Part shown: piece by piece, positions 35,930 through 43,166 of the stretch
Layout: each line of letters opens with the position of its first letter
Position numbering within the stretch: the first letter of the stretch is position 1
Assembly: GCA_023438065.1 (NCBI GenBank)
Contig: JAEXRH010000008.1
Span: 1-64,000, forward strand
Direction of reading: 5' to 3'
From: Spirochaetota bacterium
Lineage (GTDB): Bacteria > Spirochaetota > Spirochaetia > Treponematales > Treponemataceae
DNA length: 64,000 nt
Translations under genes and position numbers: made by a program
The notes under the pieces: model-generated
Told to the model about the DNA's origin: nothing
What the model saw: the letters and a program-made list of their open reading frames with translations, nothing else
The model's database searches: none

Positions 35930-36301
35930 CTAGAGTACGGCCTCGACCTCTATCTCGACGAGGTGACCGGGGGAATAGAGCCGCCTGACCTCGACCCAGG
36001 TCGTCGCGGGGAGGTGGCCCCCGTAAATCTTCTTTCTCGTCTCCTGGCATTTCTTGAGCGCCTCGATGTCTACGCAGTAGGCCGTTTCCTTGACGACGTT
36101 CGCGAGCGTCGCGCCGTCATGGGCGAGGGTTTCGGCGATCGCGGCGAACGCGCTCACGAGCTGGCTTTCCATGTCCTTGCAGCGTTCCTCGTCGCCGACC
36201 GTTCCGGAGACGATAACGCGGTCCCCGACGCGAACCGACTGCGAATACCCGATCTCGGCCTCCCAGGGACCGAGATGAAAGTTCGTGATTCTTTCGTTCA
36301 T
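35930..36301 (-). CDS. RidA/YjgF-family protein
   Basis: 123 residues, the standard RidA length. GYSQSVRVGDRVIVSGTVG is the family's first half, and TWVEVRRLYSPGHLVEIEVEAVL the C-terminal signature with the Arg (VEVRRL) used by deaminating RidA proteins and the terminal Glu-Val-Glu. Family members hydrolyse reactive enamine/imine intermediates. The start MNERITNF at 36301 overlaps the HxlR gene's stop (ATGA), so it is translationally coupled to a regulator. Confidence 0.85.
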   Translation of the reverse strand: MNERITNFHLGPWEAEIGYSQSVRVGDRVIVSGTVGDEERCKDMESQLVSAFAAIAETLAHDGATLANVVKETAYCVDIEALKKCQETRKKIYGGHLPATTWVEVRRLYSPGHLVEIEVEAVL

Positions 36302-36690
36302 GCCGACTCCTTCGCTTCCGTTTTTTTTACCGCTTTCGCGCGGACGCGCTCCCGTTCCCGCTCGAGGTCCGCGGCGTGGCCGTGAGCCCACCCGATGAGG
36401 GGTTCGCAGCGTTTCCAGAGCTCGAGTCCCGAGTCCGTCAGGCGGTACTCGACTCGGCTCGGAATTCCGTTAAAGGCATCGCGCGCGACGAGGAGGGCGT
36501 CCTCGAGCTCGTCGAGCGCCTTCGCGAGAACCTTCGACGCGACGCCGGGAAGGCGCCTCATTAGCTCGTTGAAGCCGAGGCCCGGCTCCTTGGTCAGTTC
36601 CCAGAGAATGTCGGTTTTCCATTTACCCGCGATCAGGCTGAACGCGAACTCGATTTCGCAGTTGTACGCGCGGTCTCTCACGACGATCAT
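36298..36690 (-). CDS. HxlR-family winged-helix regulator
   Basis: 130 residues. CEIEFAFSLIAGKWKTDILWELT and GFNELMRRLPGVASKVLAKALDELEDALLV are the HxlR helix-turn-helix core; VEYRLTDSGLELW is the wing and C-terminal helix. The Cys in YNCEIEF matches the redox- or aldehyde-sensing Cys found in several HxlR proteins. It is directly coupled to the RidA gene. The ATG at 36690 has GGAAGGATGG upstream. The C-terminus adds a basic Arg/Lys tail. Confidence 0.8.
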   Translation of the reverse strand: MIVVRDRAYNCEIEFAFSLIAGKWKTDILWELTKEPGLGFNELMRRLPGVASKVLAKALDELEDALLVARDAFNGIPSRVEYRLTDSGLELWKRCEPLIGWAHGHAADLERERERVRAKAVKKTEAKESA

Positions 36691-36747
36691 GCGGCACCAT
36701 CCTTCCACTCTCTTCAGGATAGCGCGCCCGGGCCGTTCCCGCAACGG

Positions 36748-37614
36748 TTACCGCGAGGTAACCGCGCCGGAGCGAACGCGTGTCGCCCGCTCGTACCGCG
36801 CGACCCCGTCGAGCCACTCCGTCGCGTGCGCGCGGAAGAGTTCCGGCCGCTCGAATTCGAGATTGTGCGCCGCCCCGTCGAGGGCGAGGTAGGTCGCCCT
36901 CGGGTATCGTTCGACGAGACCGAAGAGGTCGGAATACCCGACGCACCAGTCCTCGCGCCCCGCGATCATGAGGGTCGGAAACGGGTACGGGCCGGAGCCC
37001 TCGTCGACGCTTTCGCGGAAGGACACGCGCTTCCCGAGCTCCGTCTCGAGGAAATGCCTGTCGGCGAGTTTCATGCCGGGGAGGACGAACTCGCGGGCGC
37101 GCTCCCAGACGACCTGAGTCTGTCTCGTGTGGAAGAGGCAAAACTCGGCGAGGTCGTCAGCCGGGACGATTCCCTCGATGCCTTCCTCGCGCTCGGTGAC
37201 GATCCCCCGGGGCGGGGAATGGGCTTTTTGGGTCGCCGGGTCCACGACCGGGCAGAGGAGCAGCATCCCGAGGACGCGATCGGGTGCCGCCTTCGCGACC
37301 CCGCGCGCGATATAGCCGCCGTAGGATTTTCCCGCGACGGCGAACCGTTCGCCCGGGACGAGCCTGTCGGCGAGCGCGAGGACGAAGTCGCGCATCCCGT
37401 CGGCGCTTCCCGCTTCCCCGATCGCGGGCGTGCGGCCCATGCCGGGAAGGTCGGGGTATATTCGCTCGAACGCGCCGTCGCGGCCGGCGAACGAGCCTTC
37501 CATGGCGCCTTCCATCATGCGCCCGTCGCATCCCCATCCGTGGATCATGATGACCGGGATTCCCGATCCGCGCGTCTCCACGTTCGCGCGCGTTCCGAAT
37601 ACGTCGACTGTCAT
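36748..37614 (-). CDS. Alpha/beta-fold hydrolase
   Basis: 288 residues of the alpha/beta hydrolase fold. IMIHGWGCDGRMM is the HG oxyanion motif; AVAGKSYGGYIARG has the nucleophile Ser; LMIAGREDWCVGY has the acid Asp; and LDGAAHNLEFE has the catalytic His. No signal peptide, so probably cytoplasmic. Several such hydrolases take small esters or act in detoxification. It lies 57 bp upstream of the HxlR-RidA pair on the same strand, which may make a three-gene unit. Confidence 0.8.
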   Translation of the reverse strand: MTVDVFGTRANVETRGSGIPVIMIHGWGCDGRMMEGAMEGSFAGRDGAFERIYPDLPGMGRTPAIGEAGSADGMRDFVLALADRLVPGERFAVAGKSYGGYIARGVAKAAPDRVLGMLLLCPVVDPATQKAHSPPRGIVTEREEGIEGIVPADDLAEFCLFHTRQTQVVWERAREFVLPGMKLADRHFLETELGKRVSFRESVDEGSGPYPFPTLMIAGREDWCVGYSDLFGLVERYPRATYLALDGAAHNLEFERPELFRAHATEWLDGVARYERATRVRSGAVTSR

Positions 37615-37687
37615 GCGTCAAGGATAATTCCCGCGCGACCTCGGGTAAAGGTACGCGCGCGCCCGTTACCGGTAAGAACGCGCCGAT

Positions 37688-38566
37688 TTACCGAAGGCCC
37701 GCGCGGAAGTCCGTGGGGGTGAGTCCCTCGCGCGCCTTGAAGAATTTCGTGAAATTGGTCGGCTCGCCGAAACCGAGCGCGTCCGCGATATCCGCGACGG
37801 ATCGATCGGGCATCGCGAGCGCGCGTTTCGCCTCGAGAACGATAAACCGGTCGACGCATTCCTTCGCGGTGAGGGCTGTCGCGTCCTTGCAGGCCGCGTT
37901 GAGACGCTTCGCCGAAACCCCGAGAATCGCCGCGTAGTCGGCCACTCCGCGCCGCGCGCTTCCGCGCGACTGAAGCGCGTCCATGAAGGCGAGATAGAGC
38001 TCGAGCCAGGGAGCGCCCGTAATCGCCTGGGAGAACGAGGCCGCGAGCCGTTCGGCCTTGAGGAGGAAGAGTTTGAGGAACGTCGCGAGGATCTCGTCTC
38101 CGAGGGCGTCGCGCTTCAGCTCGTATTCCCCCGCGAGCGCCTCCGCCAGGCGGAAAAACCCGTCGGCGTCGTGGCCTTCCGCCTTCAGGACCGGCTCGCA
38201 TAGGCCTCCCGAACTGACGCCGAAGAGGGTAAAGGCCTCGGGCCATATCGCGTGCGCGCGAAGGAAGCTCTCGGTGAAAAGGATTTGGTATCCGGCGATC
38301 CCGGGGGACGGGTCGAAGGCGTGGACCTGTCCCTTCGCGACGAAGACGAGCGAGCCCGCGGCCACGGGGTATTCCCGGAAATCGACGAAGTACGCCCCGC
38401 GCCCGCCCGTGACCACGACGACGGAGAAGAAAAGGAGACGATGGGGACGGTCGAGCCGGTGGAGCACCCGAGGCTGCCTCCGGCGGAGCTCGTCGAGGCT
38501 GAGGATCTCGAAATCGGGCGCGGCCTCGCCCCTTGGCCTGAAGCGCGCTTCGGGAATGTCGGTCAT
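37688..38566 (-). CDS. AraC-family transcriptional regulator
   Basis: 292 residues. The N-terminal cupin-like sensor (RLLFFSVVVVTGGRGAYFVDFREYPVAAGSLVFVAKGQVHAFD) is followed by a C-terminal AraC/XylS double helix-turn-helix: ILGVSAKRLNAACKDATALTAKECVDRFI and then SVADIADALGFGEPTNFTKFFKAREGLTPTDFR. It probably activates or represses nearby genes, either the downstream hydrolase-HxlR-RidA group or the divergent esterase. No ligand can be named. Confidence 0.85.
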   Translation of the reverse strand: MTDIPEARFRPRGEAAPDFEILSLDELRRRQPRVLHRLDRPHRLLFFSVVVVTGGRGAYFVDFREYPVAAGSLVFVAKGQVHAFDPSPGIAGYQILFTESFLRAHAIWPEAFTLFGVSSGGLCEPVLKAEGHDADGFFRLAEALAGEYELKRDALGDEILATFLKLFLLKAERLAASFSQAITGAPWLELYLAFMDALQSRGSARRGVADYAAILGVSAKRLNAACKDATALTAKECVDRFIVLEAKRALAMPDRSVADIADALGFGEPTNFTKFFKAREGLTPTDFRAGLR

Positions 38567-38618
38567 CGGATACGAGTATAGCCCTCGTCGCGGACAGGCG
38601 CAACGCGTCGTTCGCCGT

Positions 38619-38647
38619 TTGCCTTAAGGCCAGAAAAATTGTAGGAT
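38619..38647 (+). promoter_or_regulatory. Promoter for the esterase lipoprotein gene
   Basis: TTGCCT at 38619-38624, a 17-bp spacer and TAGGAT at 38642-38647. It lies 52 bp upstream of the AraC-type gene start, in the divergent region. Confidence 0.5.
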
Positions 38648-38697
38648 AGTCCCGCGCTCGCCCGACGACCGGAAGGGGCGACGCGAGGAAGGTTACC

Positions 38698-39750
38698 ATG
38701 ATGCGAAAGACTCACGTTTTGTCCGGCGCCGTCGCGGCGTTCGCGTTCTCGATCGTCCTTGCCGGATGCGGATCGGACATACCCCGCTCGTCGAAGGAAG
38801 CGCGAAAGGCCCTCGCCGCGAAAGAGGGCGGCGTCGTCGACTCCTTTCAGTCGAAGGCCCTCGCGGGCAACGGGCTCGGCGAGAGCGCGACGCGGTCGAT
38901 CATGATATCGCTCCCTCCCTCGTATTACGCCGAAGCCACGCGCCAGTATCCCGTATGCTACTTCCTTCACGGTCACAGCGCCGCCCCCGGCTTCATCTTC
39001 CAGAACCGGAAGTACATCGCGAAGCTCATGGCGGACGGGAAGATTCCGGAGATGATCCTCGTCGAGCCCGACGGGACCACGCGATTCGGCGGCGGCTTCT
39101 ACTCGAACTCGCCGATGACCGGCAACTACGAGGACTACCTCACGGGCGAGCTCGTCGCCTTCATCGACGCGAACTATCGGACGATCCCCGCTCCCGGGGG
39201 CAGGGCCCTTGCCGGTTTCTCGATGGGCGGCTTCGGGGCCCTCGCGCGCGCGTTCGCGCGTCCCGACGTCTACGGCGCGGTGTACGCCTACGGTCCCGGC
39301 GTGCTCGAGCCCGAGACGGGTCTCGCGACCGCAATGGAGGCATGGAACGACGACGCGCAATTCCTTTCCGCCTACGCCTCGGTCTTTTCCCCCACGCCGG
39401 GCGCGAAGACTCCCGGAAAGGTGCCGAAACTCGACGGCTCTCCCGGGGACGCAGAGATTGTCGCCGACTGGAACGCGGGCTTCGGCGACTGGGAAAGGAA
39501 ACTCGACGCCTATCTCGCGGGCGACGCGCGGCTTCGCGCGATCAAGTTCGGCTACGGCATCACCGACGAATACCGGTTTATCCGCGAGGGGTGCGAGTAC
39601 CTTACGAGGGAAATGACCGCGAAGGGGATCGCGCACGACTTTATCGTCGGGAACGCCGGGCACGTGTTCAGGCTTTCGCAGGTCGTCGAGGACATGCTCC
39701 CCTATCTCGGCTCGAACCTCGACAAGGCGGGCGATACCCCCGCGAAATAA
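38698..39750 (+). CDS. Lipoprotein esterase of the esterase D / tributyrin esterase type
   Basis: 350 residues. The signal ends in the lipobox VLAGC, so Cys23 is the predicted lipidated residue. The mature part is an alpha/beta hydrolase of the esterase D (PF00756) group: YPVCYFLHGHSAAPG is the oxyanion region, ALAGFSMGGFGALARAFARP has the nucleophile Ser in GFSMGG, and AGHVF has the likely catalytic His. It acts on the membrane surface, perhaps on acylated carbohydrates. Its own promoter is seen, and AAGGTTACC precedes the ATG. Confidence 0.85.
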   Translation: MMRKTHVLSGAVAAFAFSIVLAGCGSDIPRSSKEARKALAAKEGGVVDSFQSKALAGNGLGESATRSIMISLPPSYYAEATRQYPVCYFLHGHSAAPGFIFQNRKYIAKLMADGKIPEMILVEPDGTTRFGGGFYSNSPMTGNYEDYLTGELVAFIDANYRTIPAPGGRALAGFSMGGFGALARAFARPDVYGAVYAYGPGVLEPETGLATAMEAWNDDAQFLSAYASVFSPTPGAKTPGKVPKLDGSPGDAEIVADWNAGFGDWERKLDAYLAGDARLRAIKFGYGITDEYRFIREGCEYLTREMTAKGIAHDFIVGNAGHVFRLSQVVEDMLPYLGSNLDKAGDTPAK

Positions 39751-39800
39751 GGACGGCCGCGCGGCGGCCGGATGTAACCGCGCGTTCCGCGATCCTCGCT

Positions 39801-40157
39801 TCAGCCGAACGGCGAGGGCGGGATCTCGGAAGCGCCGAACTCCCAGGCCTGGGACCAGTTCCAGAGAGAGGTCAGTACCGGCGCGAGGGCCCGACCCCGA
39901 TCGGTGAGCGCGTACTCATAGCGCGGCGGGCGTTCCTGATAGAGGGCCTTCGTCACGAGCCGCTCGTCCTCGAGGTATTTGAGTCTCTGGGCGAGGATGT
40001 TCGTCGTGATCCGCTCCGGGCTCGCGAGAAATTCCTGGTAGCGCTTTTTTCCGAGGAAGATGTCCCGTATCACCACGAGCGTCCAGCGGTCGCCGATGAC
40101 GTCAAGCGCCGTCGCGACCGGGCACCGTGAGCGATGCTCGTTTTCATTCATGCGCAT
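39801..40157 (-). CDS. HxlR-family winged-helix regulator
   Basis: 118 residues. RCPVATALDVIGDRWTLVVIRDIFLGKKRYQEFL and ITTNILAQRLKYLEDERLVTK are the HxlR helix-turn-helix; PPRYEYALTDRGRALAPVL is the wing and dimer helix. A Cys lies just before the first helix, as in redox-sensing members. No ribosome site is seen. Its likely -10 (TACACT on the minus strand, 40158-40163) places the transcript start near 40151, where a second ATG (MNENEH) lies, so the mRNA may be leaderless. It diverges from the cupin gene it probably controls. Confidence 0.85.
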   Translation of the reverse strand: MRMNENEHRSRCPVATALDVIGDRWTLVVIRDIFLGKKRYQEFLASPERITTNILAQRLKYLEDERLVTKALYQERPPRYEYALTDRGRALAPVLTSLWNWSQAWEFGASEIPPSPFG

Positions 40158-40173
40158 AGTGTATCAAAAAGAC

Positions 40174-40202
40174 TTGCAAAAAGAAAGTGACTGTGGTATA
40201 GC
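40174..40202 (+). promoter_or_regulatory. Cupin gene promoter
   Basis: TTGCAA at 40174-40179, exactly 17 bp, then TATAGC at 40197-40202. The start would be near 40209. Confidence 0.65.
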
Positions 40203-40214
40203 TAGTTTATTGCA

Positions 40215-40224
40215 ACTTGCAAGT
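40215..40224. promoter_or_regulatory. Candidate HxlR operator
   Basis: ACTTGCAAGT is a perfect 10-bp palindrome just after the predicted cupin transcription start. A partial copy (ACTTGCAA, 40172-40179) overlaps the -35 box. The pair is 43 bp apart, between the regulator and its divergent neighbour. Confidence 0.5.
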
Positions 40225-40246
40225 AACAAGTAACAGGAGGTCGAAA

Positions 40247-40630
40247 ATGGACAAAGCATGGACGAAAACGGAGATCGGACCGCTCGCGGGGATCCAGCGC
40301 GCGGAACTCAAGGAGACGCTCGCTCTTTCCGGATGCGAGATCTCGCTCAACCGGCTCGAACCGGGGCAGGCGATTCCCTTCGTGCACCGGCATCGCGAGA
40401 ACGAGGAGGCCTACGTCATCCTCTCGGGCAGGGGCGAATTCTGGCTTGACGGCGAGATCGTACCGGTTGCGGAGGGTTCCTGCGTGAAGGTGCTTCCCCC
40501 CGCCGGGCGCGCGATCCGGGCGTCGAAGGATGGCGCGCTCACCTACGCGTGCGTACAGGCCGCCACGGGATCGCTCAAGGGCTACACGGGAACCGACGGG
40601 GTGATACTCGAGGAAAAGACGGGCTGGTAA
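40247..40630 (+). CDS. Cupin-domain protein
   Basis: 127 residues with a single cupin barrel. Motif 1 is PFVHRHRENEEAYVILSGRGEF, which carries two His and a Glu of a metal site; motif 2 is PVAEGSCVKVLPPAGRA and lacks an obvious His. It may be a small sensor, isomerase or dioxygenase-like protein. Start MDKAWTKTE at 40247 has CAGGAGG upstream; the longer frame begins inside the promoter. Its promoter has candidate sites for the divergent HxlR regulator. Confidence 0.8.
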   Translation: MDKAWTKTEIGPLAGIQRAELKETLALSGCEISLNRLEPGQAIPFVHRHRENEEAYVILSGRGEFWLDGEIVPVAEGSCVKVLPPAGRAIRASKDGALTYACVQAATGSLKGYTGTDGVILEEKTGW

Positions 40631-40649
40631 GAGGCGTGAGTCGCCGAGC

Positions 40650-41285
40650 TCACCCGAGAAGGGCGATCGCCTCGGGGAGGGTGCGCGCGACGGAACAGCG
40701 GGATTTCCAGTCGTCGGTGACGAGCTGGTGCCCTCCGGCGAAAAGCACGCATCGCGCGCCGATCGCGGTCGCGACCTCGAAGTCGTGGAAGGAGTCGCCG
40801 ATCACGACGACCTCGGCGTCACGGTTTTCGGGCTTTTCGCGCCAGCGAAGCGCGAGCTCGACCTTCGACCGCGCGAAGACGTCGCCGATCCCGAGAACCT
40901 CGGCGAAATAGCCCTCGAGAGGATAGGCGCGCATCTGGTCGAGGAGATTGTCCCGCTGCGAGGCGGAAAGGACGATCTGGCGACAGCCCTTCTCGCGCGC
41001 GGCGTCGAGCGCCTCAAGCGCCCCCGGCACGAGGCGACAGGCCTTGCTGGCGGGGTGATAGAGGGAGATGTACTCGCGCGCGAGCGCGTCGAAGGGCGTC
41101 TTCGAAAAGTCGAATCCGCAGGCGCGATAGTAATCCTCTATGGGAAAGCGGAACTTTTTCCGGTACTCGTCGACCGAATCGAGCGCGGGAAGGGAATGCT
41201 TGCGGAGGAGCACATTGACGCACGCGATGCAGCAGTCGATGTCGTCGAGGAGGGTTCCGTTCCAGTCCCAAAGGATCGTTTTCAT
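40650..41285 (-). CDS. HAD-superfamily hydrolase (phosphoglycolate phosphatase-like)
   Basis: 211 residues. Motif I is WDWNGTLLDD (nucleophile Asp; the second position is Asn-Gly-Thr with Trp before it, as in the WDWNGTL group), motif II is VLSASQ, the Lys of motif III lies in FARSKVELAL, and motif IV is VVIGDSFHDFEVA. A small helical cap follows motif I. A cytoplasmic phosphatase of a small molecule is likely. It is convergent with the cupin gene, 19 bp apart. Confidence 0.85.
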   Translation of the reverse strand: MKTILWDWNGTLLDDIDCCIACVNVLLRKHSLPALDSVDEYRKKFRFPIEDYYRACGFDFSKTPFDALAREYISLYHPASKACRLVPGALEALDAAREKGCRQIVLSASQRDNLLDQMRAYPLEGYFAEVLGIGDVFARSKVELALRWREKPENRDAEVVVIGDSFHDFEVATAIGARCVLFAGGHQLVTDDWKSRCSVARTLPEAIALLG

Positions 41286-41414
41286 GGGTTCACCCGTTAT
41301 AGCCCGAAAGCGGTCCAGAGGGCAATGCGCGTGGAAAGGCCCGGCATTCCCGTGCTATACTGACATCTCGCGGGCGATCCCCCCGATCGGGCTTCCCCGG
41401 CGAAAGGATGGTTC

Positions 41415-42350
41415 ATGCGCAAGTCCCGCCTCATTCTCGCACTGGCAGTCATTCTCTCGTTTCGCGCGTTCGCGCAAAGCGCCGACGAGTTTCTCTATAT
41501 CCCCACGGACGAGGATATGGCCGCCTTCATGGGCATGCATCGCTATCTCGGCGAATGGGAGGCGGGGACGCGCGAGGTTTCTCCCGACGCGGTCGCGGCG
41601 CTCTATTCCGGCAACGTCGGCAAGAAAGACCTCAATTCGCTCCAGTTCGAGGCCTTCCTCCTCAGCGCACGAAATCCTGCCGTTCGCGCGGCGGTGCTTG
41701 CGTATATCGATGCCGCTTCCCGTTCCGATCCCCTCGCGCAAACCCTGAGAACGAAGTACGCGGCGACCGAGATCGAGGGCCCTTCGTTCCGCGCGTCCTG
41801 TCCCGACGGTACCTTCGACGAGGGACTCGACTGGTTCAACTTCACCGAGATCGGGGTCTTCGACCGGAAGTTTACCCTCTTCGCGTTCGACGCCGACTGG
41901 GAACGGGTGTCCCTTGACGGGGATGCCGACACGACCGACGAGGCCGCAGACGCCTTTTACCTGATCGCGGGCGGCGCGACGGCGTCGATGACGGTGTATT
42001 GCAAACGGCACCGGGACGTTCCCGAGGAGGCCATCGAGGGAATCCTCGCGTCCGAGATCTATCCGGCGAAATTCGCGAACTGGCAGGCGATCTCGCCCGA
42101 GCTGCGGGGCATTCTCGCGGAATCGGGAGCCGACCGGTACATCGTCGCGTACGGCGCCGGCCCGGACACGTCGGTCCCCGAGCTCGATTGCGGCACCTAC
42201 AACGCCTACCTCTACGACCGGGCGTCCCGGACGCTCTACGAGACGAGTTTCTCGACGGTCATGTCACCGTTGAACGTCGATTACCCCGTGAGGGAGCGCC
42301 TCCGGAACTATTTTCTCTTTCACGCGCTCTTCCGGTTCTTGCCCCGATAA
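41415..42350 (+). CDS. Secreted hypothetical protein (311 aa)
   Basis: The signal peptide is clear (MRKSRLILALAVILSFRAFA, cleavage before QSADE). The mature protein is rich in Tyr, Asp and Phe, with no repeats, cofactor motifs or Cys pairs that I recognise; it is likely periplasmic. TATACT near 41355 is a possible -10. GGCGAAAGGA precedes the ATG. Function unknown. Its stop is followed directly by the terminator of the convergent pilin-like gene. Confidence 0.7.
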   Translation: MRKSRLILALAVILSFRAFAQSADEFLYIPTDEDMAAFMGMHRYLGEWEAGTREVSPDAVAALYSGNVGKKDLNSLQFEAFLLSARNPAVRAAVLAYIDAASRSDPLAQTLRTKYAATEIEGPSFRASCPDGTFDEGLDWFNFTEIGVFDRKFTLFAFDADWERVSLDGDADTTDEAADAFYLIAGGATASMTVYCKRHRDVPEEAIEGILASEIYPAKFANWQAISPELRGILAESGADRYIVAYGAGPDTSVPELDCGTYNAYLYDRASRTLYETSFSTVMSPLNVDYPVRERLRNYFLFHALFRFLPR

Positions 42351-42353
42351 ACG

Positions 42354-42382
42354 AAAAGAGGCCGTCCCGTCGGGACGGCCTC
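42354..42382 (-). terminator. Terminator of the pilin-like gene
   Basis: GAGGCCGTCCCG (42358-42369) pairs with CGGGACGGCCTC (42371-42382). On the minus strand TTTTCGTTTA follows. It sits in the 58 bp between the two convergent genes. Confidence 0.8.
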
Positions 42383-42408
42383 AACCATGAAGGCGCGCGC
42401 ATTGCCGC

Positions 42409-42912
42409 TTACTTCGCGATGATCGTGAAGGTCAGCGTGTCGCTGTAGGTGGACTCGTCGAGGAAGTACGAGGCTCCGTCGAAGGAGACGGTGACCGCCT
42501 TCGTTACCCCCGCCGCCGTGGTTCGCGTCGCGGTGGAGCTTACGACGGCCGACCCGCCGACGAACGCGACCGCGTTCCCGCCGTACTTGATGCTGTACGG
42601 AAGGGAGTCTCCCGATTCCGAGCTCACGAAGGAAGGGGACGCGCCCGACGCCTTCGCGCTTTCGGACTCGAGGGTTACCGTGTAGCCGGCCTTCTTGTTG
42701 CTTCTCTCGGTGACGGTCGCGACGGAAAGGTCGGCGACGGTCTGGGTCAACGGGAGATTGCTCGCGACCGGTTCGCTCGTTATGACGAGCTCCATGATCG
42801 CGGGGATGGATCCGGAAAGGGTGATGCTTCCGGATGTCGCGGCGGTTGCGGGGATCGCGACGAAAGCCGCGAGCGCTACGAACCCTATAACCATCTTGCT
42901 TGTCTTTTTCAT
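42409..42912 (-). CDS. Pilin-like secreted subunit, SCPU/CsuAB-like, sigma-54 controlled
   Basis: 167 residues. The Sec signal peptide runs MKKTSKMVIGFVALAAFVAIPATA; the mature part is an all-beta, Thr/Ser/Val/Ala-rich domain of about 143 residues without Cys. The final strand YSDTLTFTIIAK and the preceding alternation (SGSITLSGSIPAIMELVITS) look like spore coat U / CsuAB-type chaperone-usher subunits, whose last strand pairs with the chaperone. Homology is inferred by shape, not proven. ATG at 42912 follows AAGGAGG. An exact sigma-54 promoter lies 24 nt upstream of the ATG at its +1, and a terminator follows. Confidence 0.75.
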   Translation of the reverse strand: MKKTSKMVIGFVALAAFVAIPATAATSGSITLSGSIPAIMELVITSEPVASNLPLTQTVADLSVATVTERSNKKAGYTVTLESESAKASGASPSFVSSESGDSLPYSIKYGGNAVAFVGGSAVVSSTATRTTAAGVTKAVTVSFDGASYFLDESTYSDTLTFTIIAK

Positions 42913-42946
42913 ATCAAACCTCCTTAAGGGTTGATGCCTCTGATAT

Positions 42947-42964
42947 AGCAAGACCCGTGCCAAG
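42947..42964 (-). promoter_or_regulatory. Sigma-54 promoter of the pilin-like gene
   Basis: On the minus strand CTTGGCACGGGTCTTGCT: an exact TGGCACG-N4-TTGC -24/-12 element. Taking the C of GC (42948) as -12 puts +1 at 42936 and gives a 24-nt leader. Confidence 0.9.
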
Positions 42965-43051
42965 GATTCCAATCGGAGTCCGGTTTTTGCCAATTCCTTA
43001 TTTGACAACGAGATGCCTGAAATCGTGACCTGTTCTGGATTCATTGCGCTT

Positions 43052-43105
43052 CGTCCCGATCCGACCATGCAGTCGAAAATTCGACATTCCGGTCGAATTT
43101 TCGAT
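43052..43105. promoter_or_regulatory. Upstream activator sites for the pilin-like gene
   Basis: Two 14-bp dyads, 43072-43085 (GTCGAAAATTCGAC, perfect) and 43092-43105 (GTCGAATTTTCGAT), start exactly 20 bp apart. One degenerate half site (TCCGAC, 43060-43065) is in the same 20-bp phase on the promoter side. Their centres are about 142 and 162 bp upstream of the predicted pilin start. They also sit just upstream of the activator gene's own -35 box. Confidence 0.7.
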
Positions 43106-43113
43106 AAAAAGGA

Positions 43114-43142
43114 TTGCAGTCTCTGTCCGGAGCGCCTACGCT
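43114..43142 (+). promoter_or_regulatory. Promoter of the sigma-54 activator gene
   Basis: TTGCAG at 43114-43119, a 17-bp spacer and TACGCT at 43137-43142. The dyad at 43092-43105 ends 9 bp before the -35. Confidence 0.5.
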
Positions 43143-43166
43143 TTACGGAGGCGACACGGAGGTTAT

